Below are positions 26,226-34,840 of a stretch of 64,000 nucleotides of DNA, in pieces (within the stretch, counting starts at the first letter, position 1; every line of letters starts with the position of its first letter). Both the position numbers and the translations under genes were made by a program. Below the pieces are notes generated by a model, which saw nothing but the letters and a program-made list of their open reading frames with translations, was not told where the DNA came from and made no database searches. This DNA is from Amaricoccus sp003258405 (GTDB lineage Bacteria > Pseudomonadota > Alphaproteobacteria > Rhodobacterales > Rhodobacteraceae), in NCBI RefSeq assembly GCF_043226085.1, contig NZ_CP171225.1, forward strand, positions 1,798,001 through 1,862,000. The letters run 5' to 3'.

Positions 26226-26564
26226 TCAGAGCGCCTCTTCCCCGGTCTCGCCTGTGCGGACCCGCAATGCCTGCTCGACATCGAGCACGAAGATCTTGCC
26301 GTCGCCGATCTTGCCGGTCCGGGCGGTGGCCGCGAGGGTCTCGATCACCTGCGGCGCAATCGCGGCCGGGACGACCATCTCGAGCTTGATCTTCGGCACG
26401 AAGTTCACGACGTATTCGGCGCCGCGATAGATCTCCGTGTGCCCGGACTGCCGCCCGTATCCCTTCACCTCGGAAACCATCAGCCCCTGCACGCCGATGG
26501 TGGTCAGCGCCTCGCGGACCTCCTCCAGCTTGAAGGGCTTGATGACGGCTAGGATCAGTTTCAT
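26226..26564 (-). CDS. glnK: P-II family nitrogen regulator (copy 2)
   Basis: A 112-residue P-II protein with intact Tyr51 (RGAEYVVNF), B-loop TGKIGDGKIFV and C-terminal VRTGETGEEAL. It is translationally coupled to the second amtB. Its N-terminal 60 codons are almost identical at DNA level to those of copy 3 (one difference in 181 nt), while the C-terminal half differs more. This pattern suggests recent gene conversion or duplication followed by local divergence. Confidence 0.93.
   Translation of the reverse strand: MKLILAVIKPFKLEEVREALTTIGVQGLMVSEVKGYGRQSGHTEIYRGAEYVVNFVPKIKLEMVVPAAIAPQVIETLAATARTGKIGDGKIFVLDVEQALRVRTGETGEEAL
26371..26551 (-). repeat. 181-nt near-identical tract shared with 27114-27294
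   Basis: Covers the N-terminal two thirds of P-II copy 2. Aligned to 27114-27294 it shows a single mismatch (26442 versus 27185). Outside the tract the two genes differ at many silent and replacement positions. Confidence 0.9.
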
Positions 26565-26968
26565 GTTCTTCCTCTCGCTATGCCTGCGCGGGCCGTGTCT
26601 TGCGCCGGACCCTTCGCGTTGCCCGTACGGCGGGGGCTGGGCCCAGGCCGGACGTCAGGTCGGACGGGCCTGCCCGGAGCCGACATCAGGGCGGGGAGGC
26701 AGACGGGCCGCCTCCACGATGGTCTGCGAAAGCGGCAGACGCCCCGCAGCCGGAGAAGACCGGCGGCGACAGGAAGCCCTGCCCGCGCCTGCCGGAGCAG
26801 ATCGGGGCCGGGGAGCGGAGCGGAACACGACGGGCGGGACGAACGCGCCGCAATGCACCCTGCGCGCCGGGCCACCGGGCCCGGCGCCGCGCGGCGCAAA
26901 AGCGTGTCTGTCTCGAAGGATCTCATCATGTCCCGCATCCGGATCGTCTGGCAGAGCCCGCGCCGGGC
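26565..26968 (-). other. 404-bp spacer between P-II copies 2 and 3, no convincing gene
   Basis: Very GC-rich. Open frames here on either strand have no similarity to known families. It probably carries a promoter or processing region for the copy 2-amtB pair. I found no clear NtrC site or sigma-54 motif in it. Confidence 0.55.
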
Positions 26969-27307
26969 TCAGAGCGCCTCTTCGCCGGTCTCGCCGGTGC
27001 GGACCCGCATCGCCTGCTCGACATCGAGAACGAAGATCTTCCCGTCGCCGATCTTGCCTGTCTTCGCCGTGGTCGAGAGGGTCTCGACCGCCTGCGGCGC
27101 GATCGCGTCGGAAACGACCATCTCGAGCTTGATCTTCGGCACGAAGTTCACGACGTATTCGGCGCCGCGATAGATCTCCGTGTGACCGGACTGCCGCCCG
27201 TATCCCTTCACCTCGGAAACCATCAGCCCCTGCACGCCGATGGTGGTCAGCGCCTCGCGGACCTCCTCCAGCTTGAAGGGCTTGATGACGGCTATGATGA
27301 GTTTCAT
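26969..27307 (-). CDS. glnK: P-II family nitrogen regulator (copy 3)
   Basis: A 112-residue P-II protein, first in the row of five nitrogen genes (P-II, P-II, amtB, P-II, amtB). Tyr51 and the nucleotide-binding loops are intact. It differs from copy 2 mainly after residue 64 (VVSDAIAPQAVETLSTTAKTG region versus VVPAAIAPQVIETLAATARTG). Without an adjacent amtB of its own it could act as a GlnB-like soluble regulator, but the sequence is of GlnK type. The gene is divergent from the penicillin-binding protein gene. Confidence 0.92.
   Translation of the reverse strand: MKLIIAVIKPFKLEEVREALTTIGVQGLMVSEVKGYGRQSGHTEIYRGAEYVVNFVPKIKLEMVVSDAIAPQAVETLSTTAKTGKIGDGKIFVLDVEQAMRVRTGETGEEAL
27114..27294 (-). 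repeat. 181-nt near-identical tract shared with 26371-26551
   Basis: The second member of the pair, lying in P-II copy 3. Offset between copies is exactly 743 bp. Confidence 0.9.
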
Positions 27308-27623
27308 CGAGTTTCCTCACTTGAGTTTATTGTTGCGTCACGTGCCCGCGCCGAAGAGCATCGCCGGTGGAGAAGCACGATCCGTGCCGCGCTAACCATA
27401 TTTTCCCAACACGTTGATACGAAAACGGTTCTTCTGCGCGGCCGGTGAGATTCGATTTCGCTCGCCCGTTTCTCAGGCAGAAAACCGGAAATGCGGCAGA
27501 CGCTGACCAAAATTTGTACACGTGTTGAAGCCCTCAGGCCCGTGCACTGCCCTCTATACACTGGAATGCCCCGGCCAAGTTCCGTAAGGTGGCCGAAACA
27601 GAACGAGCAGGTGGCCGCAAAGC
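27308..27623. other. Divergent regulatory region between P-II copy 3 and the penicillin-binding protein
   Basis: This 316-bp stretch has no gene. It is AT-richer than its surroundings around 27395-27430 and 27500-27565, as expected for promoters. The possible RpoN site is described separately. A TATACA at 27555-27560 could be a -10 element for the rightward gene but lacks a good -35 at proper spacing. Confidence 0.5.
27375..27388 (-). promoter_or_regulatory. Possible sigma-54 (RpoN) promoter or palindromic operator upstream of P-II copy 3
   Basis: On the minus strand GGCACGGATCGTGC fits GG-N10-GC and matches most of the RpoN consensus (TGGCACG-N4-TTGC), with mismatches just before GG and at TTGC. 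It would place the transcription start about 55 nt before the ATG. The same bases also form an inverted repeat (GCACG-ATC-CGTGC), so a repressor or activator site is an alternative. Confidence 0.4.
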
Positions 27624-29657
27624 ATGGCCAAAAAAGCCAGAAAGACCCCGTCGCGCCGCAGACCGCGCGCGAAGACGCGATTGAGCCTGCCCGAGCGTTT
27701 GGCTCGTGGCGCATTTTCGAGCATTTTCCGCATCTTATGGTGGATCGGAATACGCGGATCGATCGCATTGGCGGTCATCCTCGGGCTCTCGACCGCGTAC
27801 TATTATACGCAGCTTCCGGATTTCGAGGGTCTGCTCGACGCGCGCGACCGCGGTTCGGTCACCTTCCTCGACCACAACGGCGATGTTTTCGCCTGGCGGG
27901 GCAGCCATCAGGGGATCACCCGCGCCGAGGATGTCTCGCCGCATCTGGTCCATGCGGTCGTCGCCACCGAAGACCGGCGCTTCTACAGCCATTTCGGGCT
28001 CGACCTGCGCGGGCTCGCGCGCGCGGCGCTCGTCAACTACCGCGCCGGCGGCACGGTGCAGGGCGGTTCCTCGATCACGCAGCAGGTCGCGAAGCTCGTC
28101 TTCTTCGACAACGAGCGCACCCTCTCGCGCAAGCTCAAGGAAATTCCCGCCGCCCTCGCCCTAGAGCTCAAGTTCTCCAAGAACGAGATCCTCTCGGTCT
28201 ATCTCAACCGCGCCTATCTCGGCGCGGGCGCGACCGGCTTCGAGGCCGCCTCCCAGCGATACTTCGGCATAACGGCCGCCCAGGTTGATCCGGCCCAGGC
28301 GGCAATGCTTGCAGGCCTCCTCCGCGCGCCCTCGCGCTTTGCGCCGACGAACAACCTCGCCCGCGCCCAGACCCGCGCTGACACCATTGTCACCCTCATG
28401 GAGGATCAGGGCTACCTCACGCCGCAGCAGGCGGCGGTGGCTCATGCCCGGCCCGCGGTGCTCTCGAAGGCCGCGGCCGACAAGGCGGGCGGCGATTTCG
28501 CCGACTGGGTGATGTCGAGCGGCCCGCAGTTCCTCACCCGCAACACCACCGAGGACATCGTCGTCCGTACGACCTTCGATTCACGCATCCAGCATGCGGC
28601 GGAGGATGCGCTCACCTATATCTTCGAGAACAAGGTGAAGCCCGGCTCCAAGGCCCAGGCCGCGATCGTGGTCATGTCCCCCGACGGGGCGGTGCGCGCG
28701 ATGGTGGGCGGCCGCGACCTCGGCGGCACCGAAGGCCAGTTCAACCGCGCGACCCAGGCCCGGCGCCAGACCGGTTCGCTCTTCAAGACCTTCGTCTTCG
28801 CCGCGGCGCTTCAGGCCGGCGCCAATCCCTACGACGAGGTGCTCGACGCGCCGCTCACGCTCAACGTGCCGGGCTCCGGCCCCTGGTCGCCGCGGAACTA
28901 TTCGCGCGCCTACCGCGGCGAGATCACGCTCGCCGATGCCCTCACCCATTCGGTCAATACCGCGACGGTGCGGGTTTCCGAAGCGACGGGCCGGGCGCGG
29001 GTGAAGGCGCTGGCGCAGGATCTCGGCATCTCGTCCCCGATCGCCGACGGGCCCGCACTGGCGCTCGGTGTCTCGGAGGCGACGCTCCTGGAGATGACCG
29101 GCGCCTACGCCGGCATCCTCAACCAGGGGTTCCGTTCGACCCCCTACGGGATCTCCGACATCAGCCTCAAGCTCGATGGCAAGCCGCTCATGGCCGGAAG
29201 CCGCCCGCAGCCCGTGCGCGTGCTCGACGAGCGCGCTGCGGGCGAGCTGGTCTGGATGCTGAACCAGGTGGTCAATCAGGGCACCGGCGCGCGCGCGCAA
29301 CTCGCCGACCGGCAAGCCGCAGGCAAGACCGGCACCACCCAGGCTGCGCGCGACGCCTGGTTCATCGGCTTCACCGGCAACTATGTGACCGGCGTCTGGA
29401 TGGGCTATGACAACAACACGCCGCTGACCGGTGTCACCGGCGGCGGCCTTCCCGCCGAGATCTGGCACGAGACCATGGCGCGGGTGAGCGACGGCGTGCC
29501 GCCGCGGCCGCTGCCGATGCGGGTGCCCGAACCGCGCGGGGTGCAGGTCGCACTGCCCAATGCCAATCCCGGCCAGGTGGTGCAGAATGTCGGCAACGCG
29601 GTGCAGACCGTGTTCGAGAACGTGCTCCACGGGATCTTCGGCGGCCGGAGCAACTGA
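27624..29657 (+). CDS. Class A penicillin-binding protein (PBP1A/1C-like, transglycosylase-transpeptidase)
   Basis: A 677-residue bifunctional peptidoglycan synthase. It has a basic cytoplasmic tail (residues 1-35), one membrane segment (~38-60), a GT51 glycosyltransferase domain (~75-270) with ATEDRRFYSHFG and GGSSITQQVAK, and a transpeptidase domain (~320-620) with SLFK (nucleophile Ser in RQTGSLFKTF), SVN and KTGT. The C-terminal ~50 residues are Pro/Asn-rich. It is shorter than E. coli PBP1A because it lacks the OB/ODD insert. It is divergent from the P-II cluster and convergent with mlaC. Confidence 0.9.
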   Translation: MAKKARKTPSRRRPRAKTRLSLPERLARGAFSSIFRILWWIGIRGSIALAVILGLSTAYYYTQLPDFEGLLDARDRGSVTFLDHNGDVFAWRGSHQGITRAEDVSPHLVHAVVATEDRRFYSHFGLDLRGLARAALVNYRAGGTVQGGSSITQQVAKLVFFDNERTLSRKLKEIPAALALELKFSKNEILSVYLNRAYLGAGATGFEAASQRYFGITAAQVDPAQAAMLAGLLRAPSRFAPTNNLARAQTRADTIVTLMEDQGYLTPQQAAVAHARPAVLSKAAADKAGGDFADWVMSSGPQFLTRNTTEDIVVRTTFDSRIQHAAEDALTYIFENKVKPGSKAQAAIVVMSPDGAVRAMVGGRDLGGTEGQFNRATQARRQTGSLFKTFVFAAALQAGANPYDEVLDAPLTLNVPGSGPWSPRNYSRAYRGEITLADALTHSVNTATVRVSEATGRARVKALAQDLGISSPIADGPALALGVSEATLLEMTGAYAGILNQGFRSTPYGISDISLKLDGKPLMAGSRPQPVRVLDERAAGELVWMLNQVVNQGTGARAQLADRQAAGKTGTTQAARDAWFIGFTGNYVTGVWMGYDNNTPLTGVTGGGLPAEIWHETMARVSDGVPPRPLPMRVPEPRGVQVALPNANPGQVVQNVGNAVQTVFENVLHGIFGGRSN

Positions 29658-29664
29658 GTTCGCA

Positions 29665-29694
29665 CCGCGCGGGGAAAGCGCTCTCCCCGCGCGG
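29665..29694. terminator. Bidirectional terminator-like hairpin
   Basis: An 11-bp perfect stem (CCGCGCGGGGA with TCCCCGCGCGG) and 8-nt loop lie between the convergent stops of the penicillin-binding protein (29657) and mlaC (29707). There is no T-tract. Confidence 0.55.
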
Positions 29695-29706
29695 CGCTGT
29701 GCGCTC

Positions 29707-30336
29707 TCAGCTCCGGCGCCGCAGTTCGGCGATGAGCTTGTCGATGCTGCCGCCCTGGGAATCGAGGATCGCACCGATCTCGGCCCGCTCGGTCGCGAGC
29801 AGCGAAACCCCCTCGATGATGAGATTGACCGCCTTGGCCGAACCGCTGCGGTCGGAAATCTGCCAGTCGACCCCGATGTTCTCGCGCCCCGGCCGGACGA
29901 CGGTCGTGTTGATGAGCACCCCGGCCCGGCCCGCGTCCTTTCCGCCCGTCACCTGGATCCGCGCATTGCGGTATTCCTCGAACTGCCTGCCGTATTTCCG
30001 GGCGAGATAGCTCTGGAAGGTCGAGATGAACGCGCTCTTCTGCGCCGACGTGGCGCTCCGCCAGGGCGGCCCGAGCACGCTCGCGCCCACCACCGGCATG
30101 TCGGCGTAGCGGGCAAGGATCTGCTCGAACTGGCTGTAGAGCTGACTGCCGCTGCGCCCGGAGTTCACCAGCCGGTCGAGCTCGCCCGAGATCGACCCGA
30201 CGAAGGCCTGCGCCTGCGGCACGGTGAGCGCGAGGAGCGGCCGCGGCAGGGCGGCGGCGCCCGCGAGCAGCGCGGTGGCGGCGAGGAAGCCCCGGCGCGC
30301 GAGGCCGGTGCCGAGATCAGTAGTCATCATAGACAT
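29707..30336 (-). CDS. mlaC: Phospholipid-binding protein MlaC (ABC transporter auxiliary component)
   Basis: A 209-residue periplasmic MlaC/Ttg2D protein that carries phospholipids between the outer-membrane MlaA complex and the inner-membrane Mla transporter. The N-terminus has a twin-arginine-like signal (LARRGFLAATALLAGAAAL). The mature part has the MlaC stretches QFEQILARYADM, FQSYLARKYGRQFEEY and NIGVDWQISDRSGSAKAVN, ending EGVSLLATERAEI. It overlaps the upstream mlaA by 20 nt. The exact start is uncertain because several Met codons are clustered (MSMM). No MlaDEF genes are in the window. Confidence 0.88.
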   Translation of the reverse strand: MSMMTTDLGTGLARRGFLAATALLAGAAALPRPLLALTVPQAQAFVGSISGELDRLVNSGRSGSQLYSQFEQILARYADMPVVGASVLGPPWRSATSAQKSAFISTFQSYLARKYGRQFEEYRNARIQVTGGKDAGRAGVLINTTVVRPGRENIGVDWQISDRSGSAKAVNLIIEGVSLLATERAEIGAILDSQGGSIDKLIAELRRRS

Positions 30337-31051
30337 CCTCCAGGAGATCGAGGCCGGTACCGCCCTTCAGGCGGGCCCGCATGTTCTGCAGATAGCTGAT
30401 GCGCGTGGCGGTATAGCTGTCTTCGGACTGGTAGAAGAGTTCGTCGAGGGTGGTGTCGAGCTCGTAGCGGTCGTTGAGCAGATCGACCCCCGAGGCCGCG
30501 ATCAGCGCGGTTCCCGCCGCCGTCGGCAGGAAGAGCTGCACCGGATCCAGCGCATAGTCGAGCACCCAGCCGGACCAGTCGCGCTGGGTTCCCGGCCCGC
30601 CGAACGGCACCACGAGATAGCCGCCCTCCGGCACGCCCCAGCGGAAGAGCGTCTCGTCGACATTGGTGTCGCGGTAGTCCATGCCGAGCTCGCTCGCGAG
30701 ATCGATGAGCCCGCCGAAGCCGAAGAGCGTGTTGACCCCGAAGCGCATCATCGCGGTGCCCGCGAGCTCCGGGCGGCCCTGAAGCATGTATTGCACCACA
30801 TAGCCGGGGCTGTCCCAGGTATTCTCGAGGTTGCTGACCCCGCGCCGCAGCGGCTCCGGCACCCCCTTGCCATAGGCGATCGCCGCCGGACGGTAGGCGT
30901 TGCGGTCGATCGTCAGGTTCGCGTCATGCGTTGCGCGGTTCTCCGTGGCGAACGGATCGAAGGACAGGCTCTCGGGATCGGGAGAGGCGGCACAGGCCGC
31001 GAGCGCGGCCGGAGCAAGAAGGGCGAGGCAGAACCGTTTCACTGAACCCAA
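30317..31051 (-). CDS. mlaA: MlaA/VacJ family outer-membrane lipoprotein
   Basis: A 244-residue lipoprotein with a lipobox (LAAC; lipidated Cys19 or nearby). MlaA features are FDPFATENRATHDAN, NLENTWDSPGYVVQYMLQG, RFGVNTLFGFGGLIDLA and LVVPFGGPGTQRDW. It removes misplaced phospholipids from the outer leaflet and passes them to MlaC. Translation probably starts at the TTG at 31051, which has AGGAGA seven bases upstream; a GTG three codons later is the alternative. The 20-nt overlap with mlaC supports one operon. Confidence 0.9.
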   Translation of the reverse strand: MGSVKRFCLALLAPAALAACAASPDPESLSFDPFATENRATHDANLTIDRNAYRPAAIAYGKGVPEPLRRGVSNLENTWDSPGYVVQYMLQGRPELAGTAMMRFGVNTLFGFGGLIDLASELGMDYRDTNVDETLFRWGVPEGGYLVVPFGGPGTQRDWSGWVLDYALDPVQLFLPTAAGTALIAASGVDLLNDRYELDTTLDELFYQSEDSYTATRISYLQNMRARLKGGTGLDLLEDVYDDY

Positions 31052-31235
31052 GTGCGTCTCTCCTTTGCTGGCCCCTGTCGGGATTCGACAGGCACCCCGA
31101 CCGGACGTTTATCAGACGCCCGCACCGGGATTGCAAATCCGGCCGAACCTGCCGGTCGACCGCCAGCCGCCGGCGCGTCGGTTTGCCGGTTTTTGCGAGA
31201 TGTGGTAGTGTCTTTTCCGGCAAGGGGACAAACCG

Positions 31236-32177
31236 ATGACAAAGATCGCGATCGTCCAGCAACCACCCGTATATCTCGACAAACAGCGTTCGCTCGACCG
31301 GGCCGCCAGCCTCATTGCGGAGGCGGCTGCGCAGGGGGCTGGGCTCGTGGCCTTTCCCGAAGTCTGGCTTCCCGGCTATCCGACCTATGTCTGGCGCCTC
31401 CGGCCCGGCGCCGACATGCGGCAGACCGACGAGCTGTTCGCGCTCTCGCAAGCCGACTCCGTCGATCTCGCCCGGGACGACCTCGCCCCGGTGCGGGAGG
31501 CCGCGCGGGAGCATGGCGTCGTCGTGGCGATGGGCCATCAGGAAATCGACAGCGGACGGAGCGGCAGCACCCTTTTCAACAGCGTCGCGATCATCGACGC
31601 CGACGGGCGCCTCCTCAACAATCACCGCAAGCTCATGCCCACCAATCCCGAGCGCATGGTCTGGGGGTTCGGCGATGGCTCGACCCTCCGGGTTGTCGAG
31701 ACCGCGGTCGGCCGCATCGGCGCGCTGATCTGCTGGGAAAACTACATGCCGCTCGCCCGCTACGCGCTCTATGCCCAGGCGATCGACATCTATCTCGCGC
31801 CGACCTGGGACAGCGGCGAGACCTGGCATGCGACCATGCAGCACATCGCTCGGGAGGGCGGATGCTGGGTGGCGGGCTATGCCACGACCCTCGAAGCCGG
31901 CGACATACCGGCCGACCTGCCCTGGCGCGATGCGCTCTTTCCCGAAGCCGGGGAATGGATCAATCCCGGCGATGCGGTCCTCTACCGGCCGTTCGGCGGG
32001 TGCGCGGCCGGGCCGATGCACCGCGAGAAGGGGCTGCTGTTCGGCGAGATCGACATCGCGGCCGCGCGGGCCTCACGGCGCAAGTTCGACGCCTGCGGCC
32101 ACTACGCCCGCCCGGACGTGTTCACCCTTCACGTCAACCGCGCGCCGCAGACGCCCGTCGTCTTCAGCGAGGGTTGA
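31236..32177 (+). CDS. Carbon-nitrogen hydrolase, nitrilase branch
   Basis: A 313-residue nitrilase-superfamily enzyme with the catalytic triad E42 (FPEVWLPGYP), K132 (HRKLMPT) and C166 (ICWENYMP). The PEVWLPGYP and CWENYMPLARYALY stretches belong to true nitrilases (branch 1), which convert nitriles to carboxylic acids plus ammonia, rather than amidases. Length is slightly short of the 330-370 usual for the branch. The substrate is unknown. It is the first gene of a rightward group with ridA and the glycerophosphodiesterase. Confidence 0.85.
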   Translation: MTKIAIVQQPPVYLDKQRSLDRAASLIAEAAAQGAGLVAFPEVWLPGYPTYVWRLRPGADMRQTDELFALSQADSVDLARDDLAPVREAAREHGVVVAMGHQEIDSGRSGSTLFNSVAIIDADGRLLNNHRKLMPTNPERMVWGFGDGSTLRVVETAVGRIGALICWENYMPLARYALYAQAIDIYLAPTWDSGETWHATMQHIAREGGCWVAGYATTLEAGDIPADLPWRDALFPEAGEWINPGDAVLYRPFGGCAAGPMHREKGLLFGEIDIAAARASRRKFDACGHYARPDVFTLHVNRAPQTPVVFSEG

Positions 32178-32258
32178 TCCCGCCTGCACCGCCTTTGCCA
32201 TTGCCTCGCGCGACGGCTCAGATATGTTCGGGCGCAGGACTACCGGGGATAACAGCAT

Positions 32259-32723
32259 ATGACATCGAAAATCGAAGAGCGCCTCGAAGCGCTCGGAATT
32301 TCCCTGCCGGACGCACCCGCGCCGGCGGCCAACTACGTGCCCTTCGTGGTCGCAGGCGACATGGTCTTCATTTCGGGCCAGATCAGCCGCGACGACAGCG
32401 GGCTCATCACCGGACAGCTCGGCCGTGATCTCGACAGCGCCGCCGGAGCCAAGGCCGCCCGGACCTGCGCGCTGGCCCTCGTCGCGCAGCTCAAGGCGGC
32501 CTGCGGCGGCGATCTCGACCGGGTGAAGCGTGTGGTGAAGCTCTCGGGCTTCGTGAATTCCAGCCCGGATTTCACCGAGCATCCGCAGGTCATCAACGGG
32601 GCCTCGGATCTCATGGTAGAGGTCTTCGGCGATGCCGGGCGCCATGCCCGCGCCGCCGTCGGTTCGGTGTCGCTCCCGCTCGGGGTGGCCGTCGAGGTGG
32701 AAGGTGTCTTCCAGATCGCCTGA
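32259..32723 (+). CDS. RidA/YjgF family protein
   Basis: A 154-residue RidA-like protein with the family core (VAGDMVFISGQISRD, then KLSGFVNSSPDFTEHPQVIN, and GRHARAAVGSVSLPLGVAVEVEGVF). The conserved arginine that binds substrate carboxylates in deaminating RidA lies in HARAAVG. This longer subgroup (Rid4/6-like, about 150 residues) is common in alphaproteobacteria. It is expected to hydrolyse reactive enamine/imine intermediates, though activity varies between subgroups. Its last 20 nt overlap the next gene. Confidence 0.87.
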   Translation: MTSKIEERLEALGISLPDAPAPAANYVPFVVAGDMVFISGQISRDDSGLITGQLGRDLDSAAGAKAARTCALALVAQLKAACGGDLDRVKRVVKLSGFVNSSPDFTEHPQVINGASDLMVEVFGDAGRHARAAVGSVSLPLGVAVEVEGVFQIA

Positions 32724-33591
32724 TCTTCCGGGCGCCTTTCTCGGCGCCCCCATCGCCCATCGCGGCCTGCATGACCGCGCCTGCGGCGTCATCGAGAACA
32801 GCCGCGGCGCGATCCGTGCCGCGATCGAGGCGGGCTACGGTATCGAGATCGACATCCAGCCCGCCGCCTGCGGCGAGGCGATGGTGTTTCACGACGATAC
32901 GCTCGACCGCCTGACTGCCGAAACCGGCGCCGTGCGGGAGCGGAGCGCCGAGGCGCTCGGGCGCATCGCGCTCACGGCCAGCGGCGGCGAGACCATCCCG
33001 ACACTCGGCGAGATCCTTGCCCTCGTGGACGGGCGGGCGCCGCTTCTCATCGAGATCAAGGATCAGGACGGCGCGCTCGGGCCCGATGTCGGCCCGCTCG
33101 GCGACCGGATCGCGGAGCTGCTCGTCGAGTATGCCGGCCCCGTCGCGGTGATGAGCTTCAACCCCGCCGCGCTCGCAAGCCTCGTGGAGGCCGCGCCGCG
33201 GATCCCGCGCGGGCTCATCACCTGCGACTTCACCGCGGAGCACTGGCCCAGGGTTCCGGCGGAGCGGCGGGCGGCCCTTGCCGCGCTTCGCGATCTCGAG
33301 CCGCTCGGGGCCGCCTTCATCTCCCACCAGTGGCGAGACCTCTCGAGCCCCGCCGTTCTCGCGGCGAAGGCGGCCGGTCGCGCCGTGCTCTGCTGGACGG
33401 TGCGCAGCCCGCGGGAGGAACGCATCGCGCGGGCGCTCGCCGACAACGTGACCTTCGAGGGCTATCTGGCCGAGGTGCCGGAGGACGCGCCCGGCCAGAG
33501 CGCTCCCTCGCCGGCTCCCGACCCGCGTCCCGGCGGCCTGGGCTGGCGCCGCCGGCCGCACCGGCAGCCTGCCGGGCCAAGAGGCCATTGA
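32704..33591 (+). CDS. Glycerophosphodiester phosphodiesterase family protein
   Basis: A 295-residue GDPD TIM-barrel protein. The metal/catalytic set is visible: IAHRGLHD, IENSRGAIRAAIEAG, EIDIQPA and VFHDDTLDR, then LLIEIKDQ. It probably hydrolyses glycerophosphodiesters to glycerol-3-phosphate. The cytoplasmic form is likely because no signal peptide is seen. A GTG at 32704 with GAGGTGG just upstream gives a 20-nt overlap with ridA. The C-terminal ~25 residues (Pro/Arg-rich) are low-complexity and may be unstructured. Confidence 0.87.
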   Translation: MSSRSPDLPGAFLGAPIAHRGLHDRACGVIENSRGAIRAAIEAGYGIEIDIQPAACGEAMVFHDDTLDRLTAETGAVRERSAEALGRIALTASGGETIPTLGEILALVDGRAPLLIEIKDQDGALGPDVGPLGDRIAELLVEYAGPVAVMSFNPAALASLVEAAPRIPRGLITCDFTAEHWPRVPAERRAALAALRDLEPLGAAFISHQWRDLSSPAVLAAKAAGRAVLCWTVRSPREERIARALADNVTFEGYLAEVPEDAPGQSAPSPAPDPRPGGLGWRRRPHRQPAGPRGH

Positions 33592-33646
33592 CGCAAGCCC
33601 GGCGCATGGAGAACACTGCGCGGGGGCCTCACCTTGGGAGAATGCG

Positions 33647-34840
33647 GTGGACGGCTGCGGCGACGTCGAGATCACGATTCTGAACTCCATCCGGGATGTT
33701 CCCTGCGATGAATGGGATCTCTGTGCGGTGCCGGGCGGCGGACCCCCGGCCGATCCCTTCACCACGCATCGCTTTCTTGCCGCCCTCGAGGATTCGGGCA
33801 GCGTCGGCCGGGGGACCGGCTGGAACCCGCAGCATCTGGTGGCGCGGCAGGGCGGGATCGTGCTGGCCGTGATGCCGCTCTATGCCAAGAGCCACAGCCA
33901 CGGCGAATACATCTTCGACCACAACTGGGCCTTCACCTATTCCCGCGCCGGGGGGCGCTACTATCCGAAGCTCCAGTCGGCGGTGCCCTTCACGCCCGCA
34001 ACCGGACGCCGCTTCCTCACCCGGCCCGGCCGCGAGGGCAGCGGGCGGGCGGCGCTGCTCCAGGGCTGCATCGAGCTCACCACGCGCGAGAACCTTTCGG
34101 GCCTGCACGTGACCTTCTGCACCGGGCAGGAGCGGGACTGGGGCGAGGCGGTGGGGCTGCTTGGGCGGACGACGCGGCAGTATCACTGGCACAATCGCGG
34201 CTACGGCGATTTCGACGCCTTTCTCGCCGATCTCTCCTCCCGCAAGCGCAAGGCGATCCGCAAGGAACGGGCGAAGGCCCAGGCCTTCGGCGGGGAGATC
34301 GTCCCGCTCCGGGGGAACGAGATCGCGCCCGAGCACTGGGAGGCGTTCTGGGCGTTCTATCAGGATACCGGGGCGCGGAAATGGGGCACGCCCTATCTCA
34401 CCCGCGCCTTTTTCGACTGCATCCACGAGACCATGCGCGACGACATCCTCCTCTTCATGGCCCGGCGGGACGGGCGCTGGGTTGCGGGCGCGCTCAACTT
34501 CATCGGGGCGGACGCGCTGTACGGGCGCTACTGGGGCTGTCTCGAGGATCATCCCTGCCTGCATTTCGAGATGTGCTACTACATGGCCATCGAGGCGGCG
34601 ATGGCGCGCGGGCTGGCCCGGGTCGAGGCCGGGGCGCAGGGCGAACACAAGATCGCGCGCGGCTATCTGCCGGTGGAGACGCATTCGCTGCACTGGTTCT
34701 CGAACGAGGCCTTCTCGCGGGCGGTGGCGCAGTTCCTCCGCGCCGAGGCGATGGCGATGGACGAGGAAATCGAGGTCCTGACCACGATGGGGCCGTTCAG
34801 GAGAAGCCCGGGAGAAGACAGTGGCCGAGAGATTGAATGA
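33647..34840 (+). CDS. FemAB/GNAT-like peptidoglycan-type transferase (COG3146 family)
   Basis: A 397-residue protein of the family once called DUF482, annotated GNAT or 'peptidogalycan biosynthesis'. Features are PLYAKSHSHGEYIFDHNWA, YYPKLQSAVPFTPATG, LSSRKRKAIRKERAKA, FYQDTGARKWGTPYL and AGAQGEHKIARGY near the C-terminus. The fold is a double GNAT, as in aminoacyl-tRNA-dependent transferases, but the reaction is unproven. GTG start at 33647 with GGGAG six bases upstream. The end overlaps the next gene by 20 nt. Confidence 0.82.
   Translation: MDGCGDVEITILNSIRDVPCDEWDLCAVPGGGPPADPFTTHRFLAALEDSGSVGRGTGWNPQHLVARQGGIVLAVMPLYAKSHSHGEYIFDHNWAFTYSRAGGRYYPKLQSAVPFTPATGRRFLTRPGREGSGRAALLQGCIELTTRENLSGLHVTFCTGQERDWGEAVGLLGRTTRQYHWHNRGYGDFDAFLADLSSRKRKAIRKERAKAQAFGGEIVPLRGNEIAPEHWEAFWAFYQDTGARKWGTPYLTRAFFDCIHETMRDDILLFMARRDGRWVAGALNFIGADALYGRYWGCLEDHPCLHFEMCYYMAIEAAMARGLARVEAGAQGEHKIARGYLPVETHSLHWFSNEAFSRAVAQFLRAEAMAMDEEIEVLTTMGPFRRSPGEDSGREIE

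Noticed and set aside
26565..26968. A protein gene between P-II copies 2 and 3
   Set aside because: Several open frames cross the spacer, but none has a ribosome-binding site, family similarity or a coherent composition.
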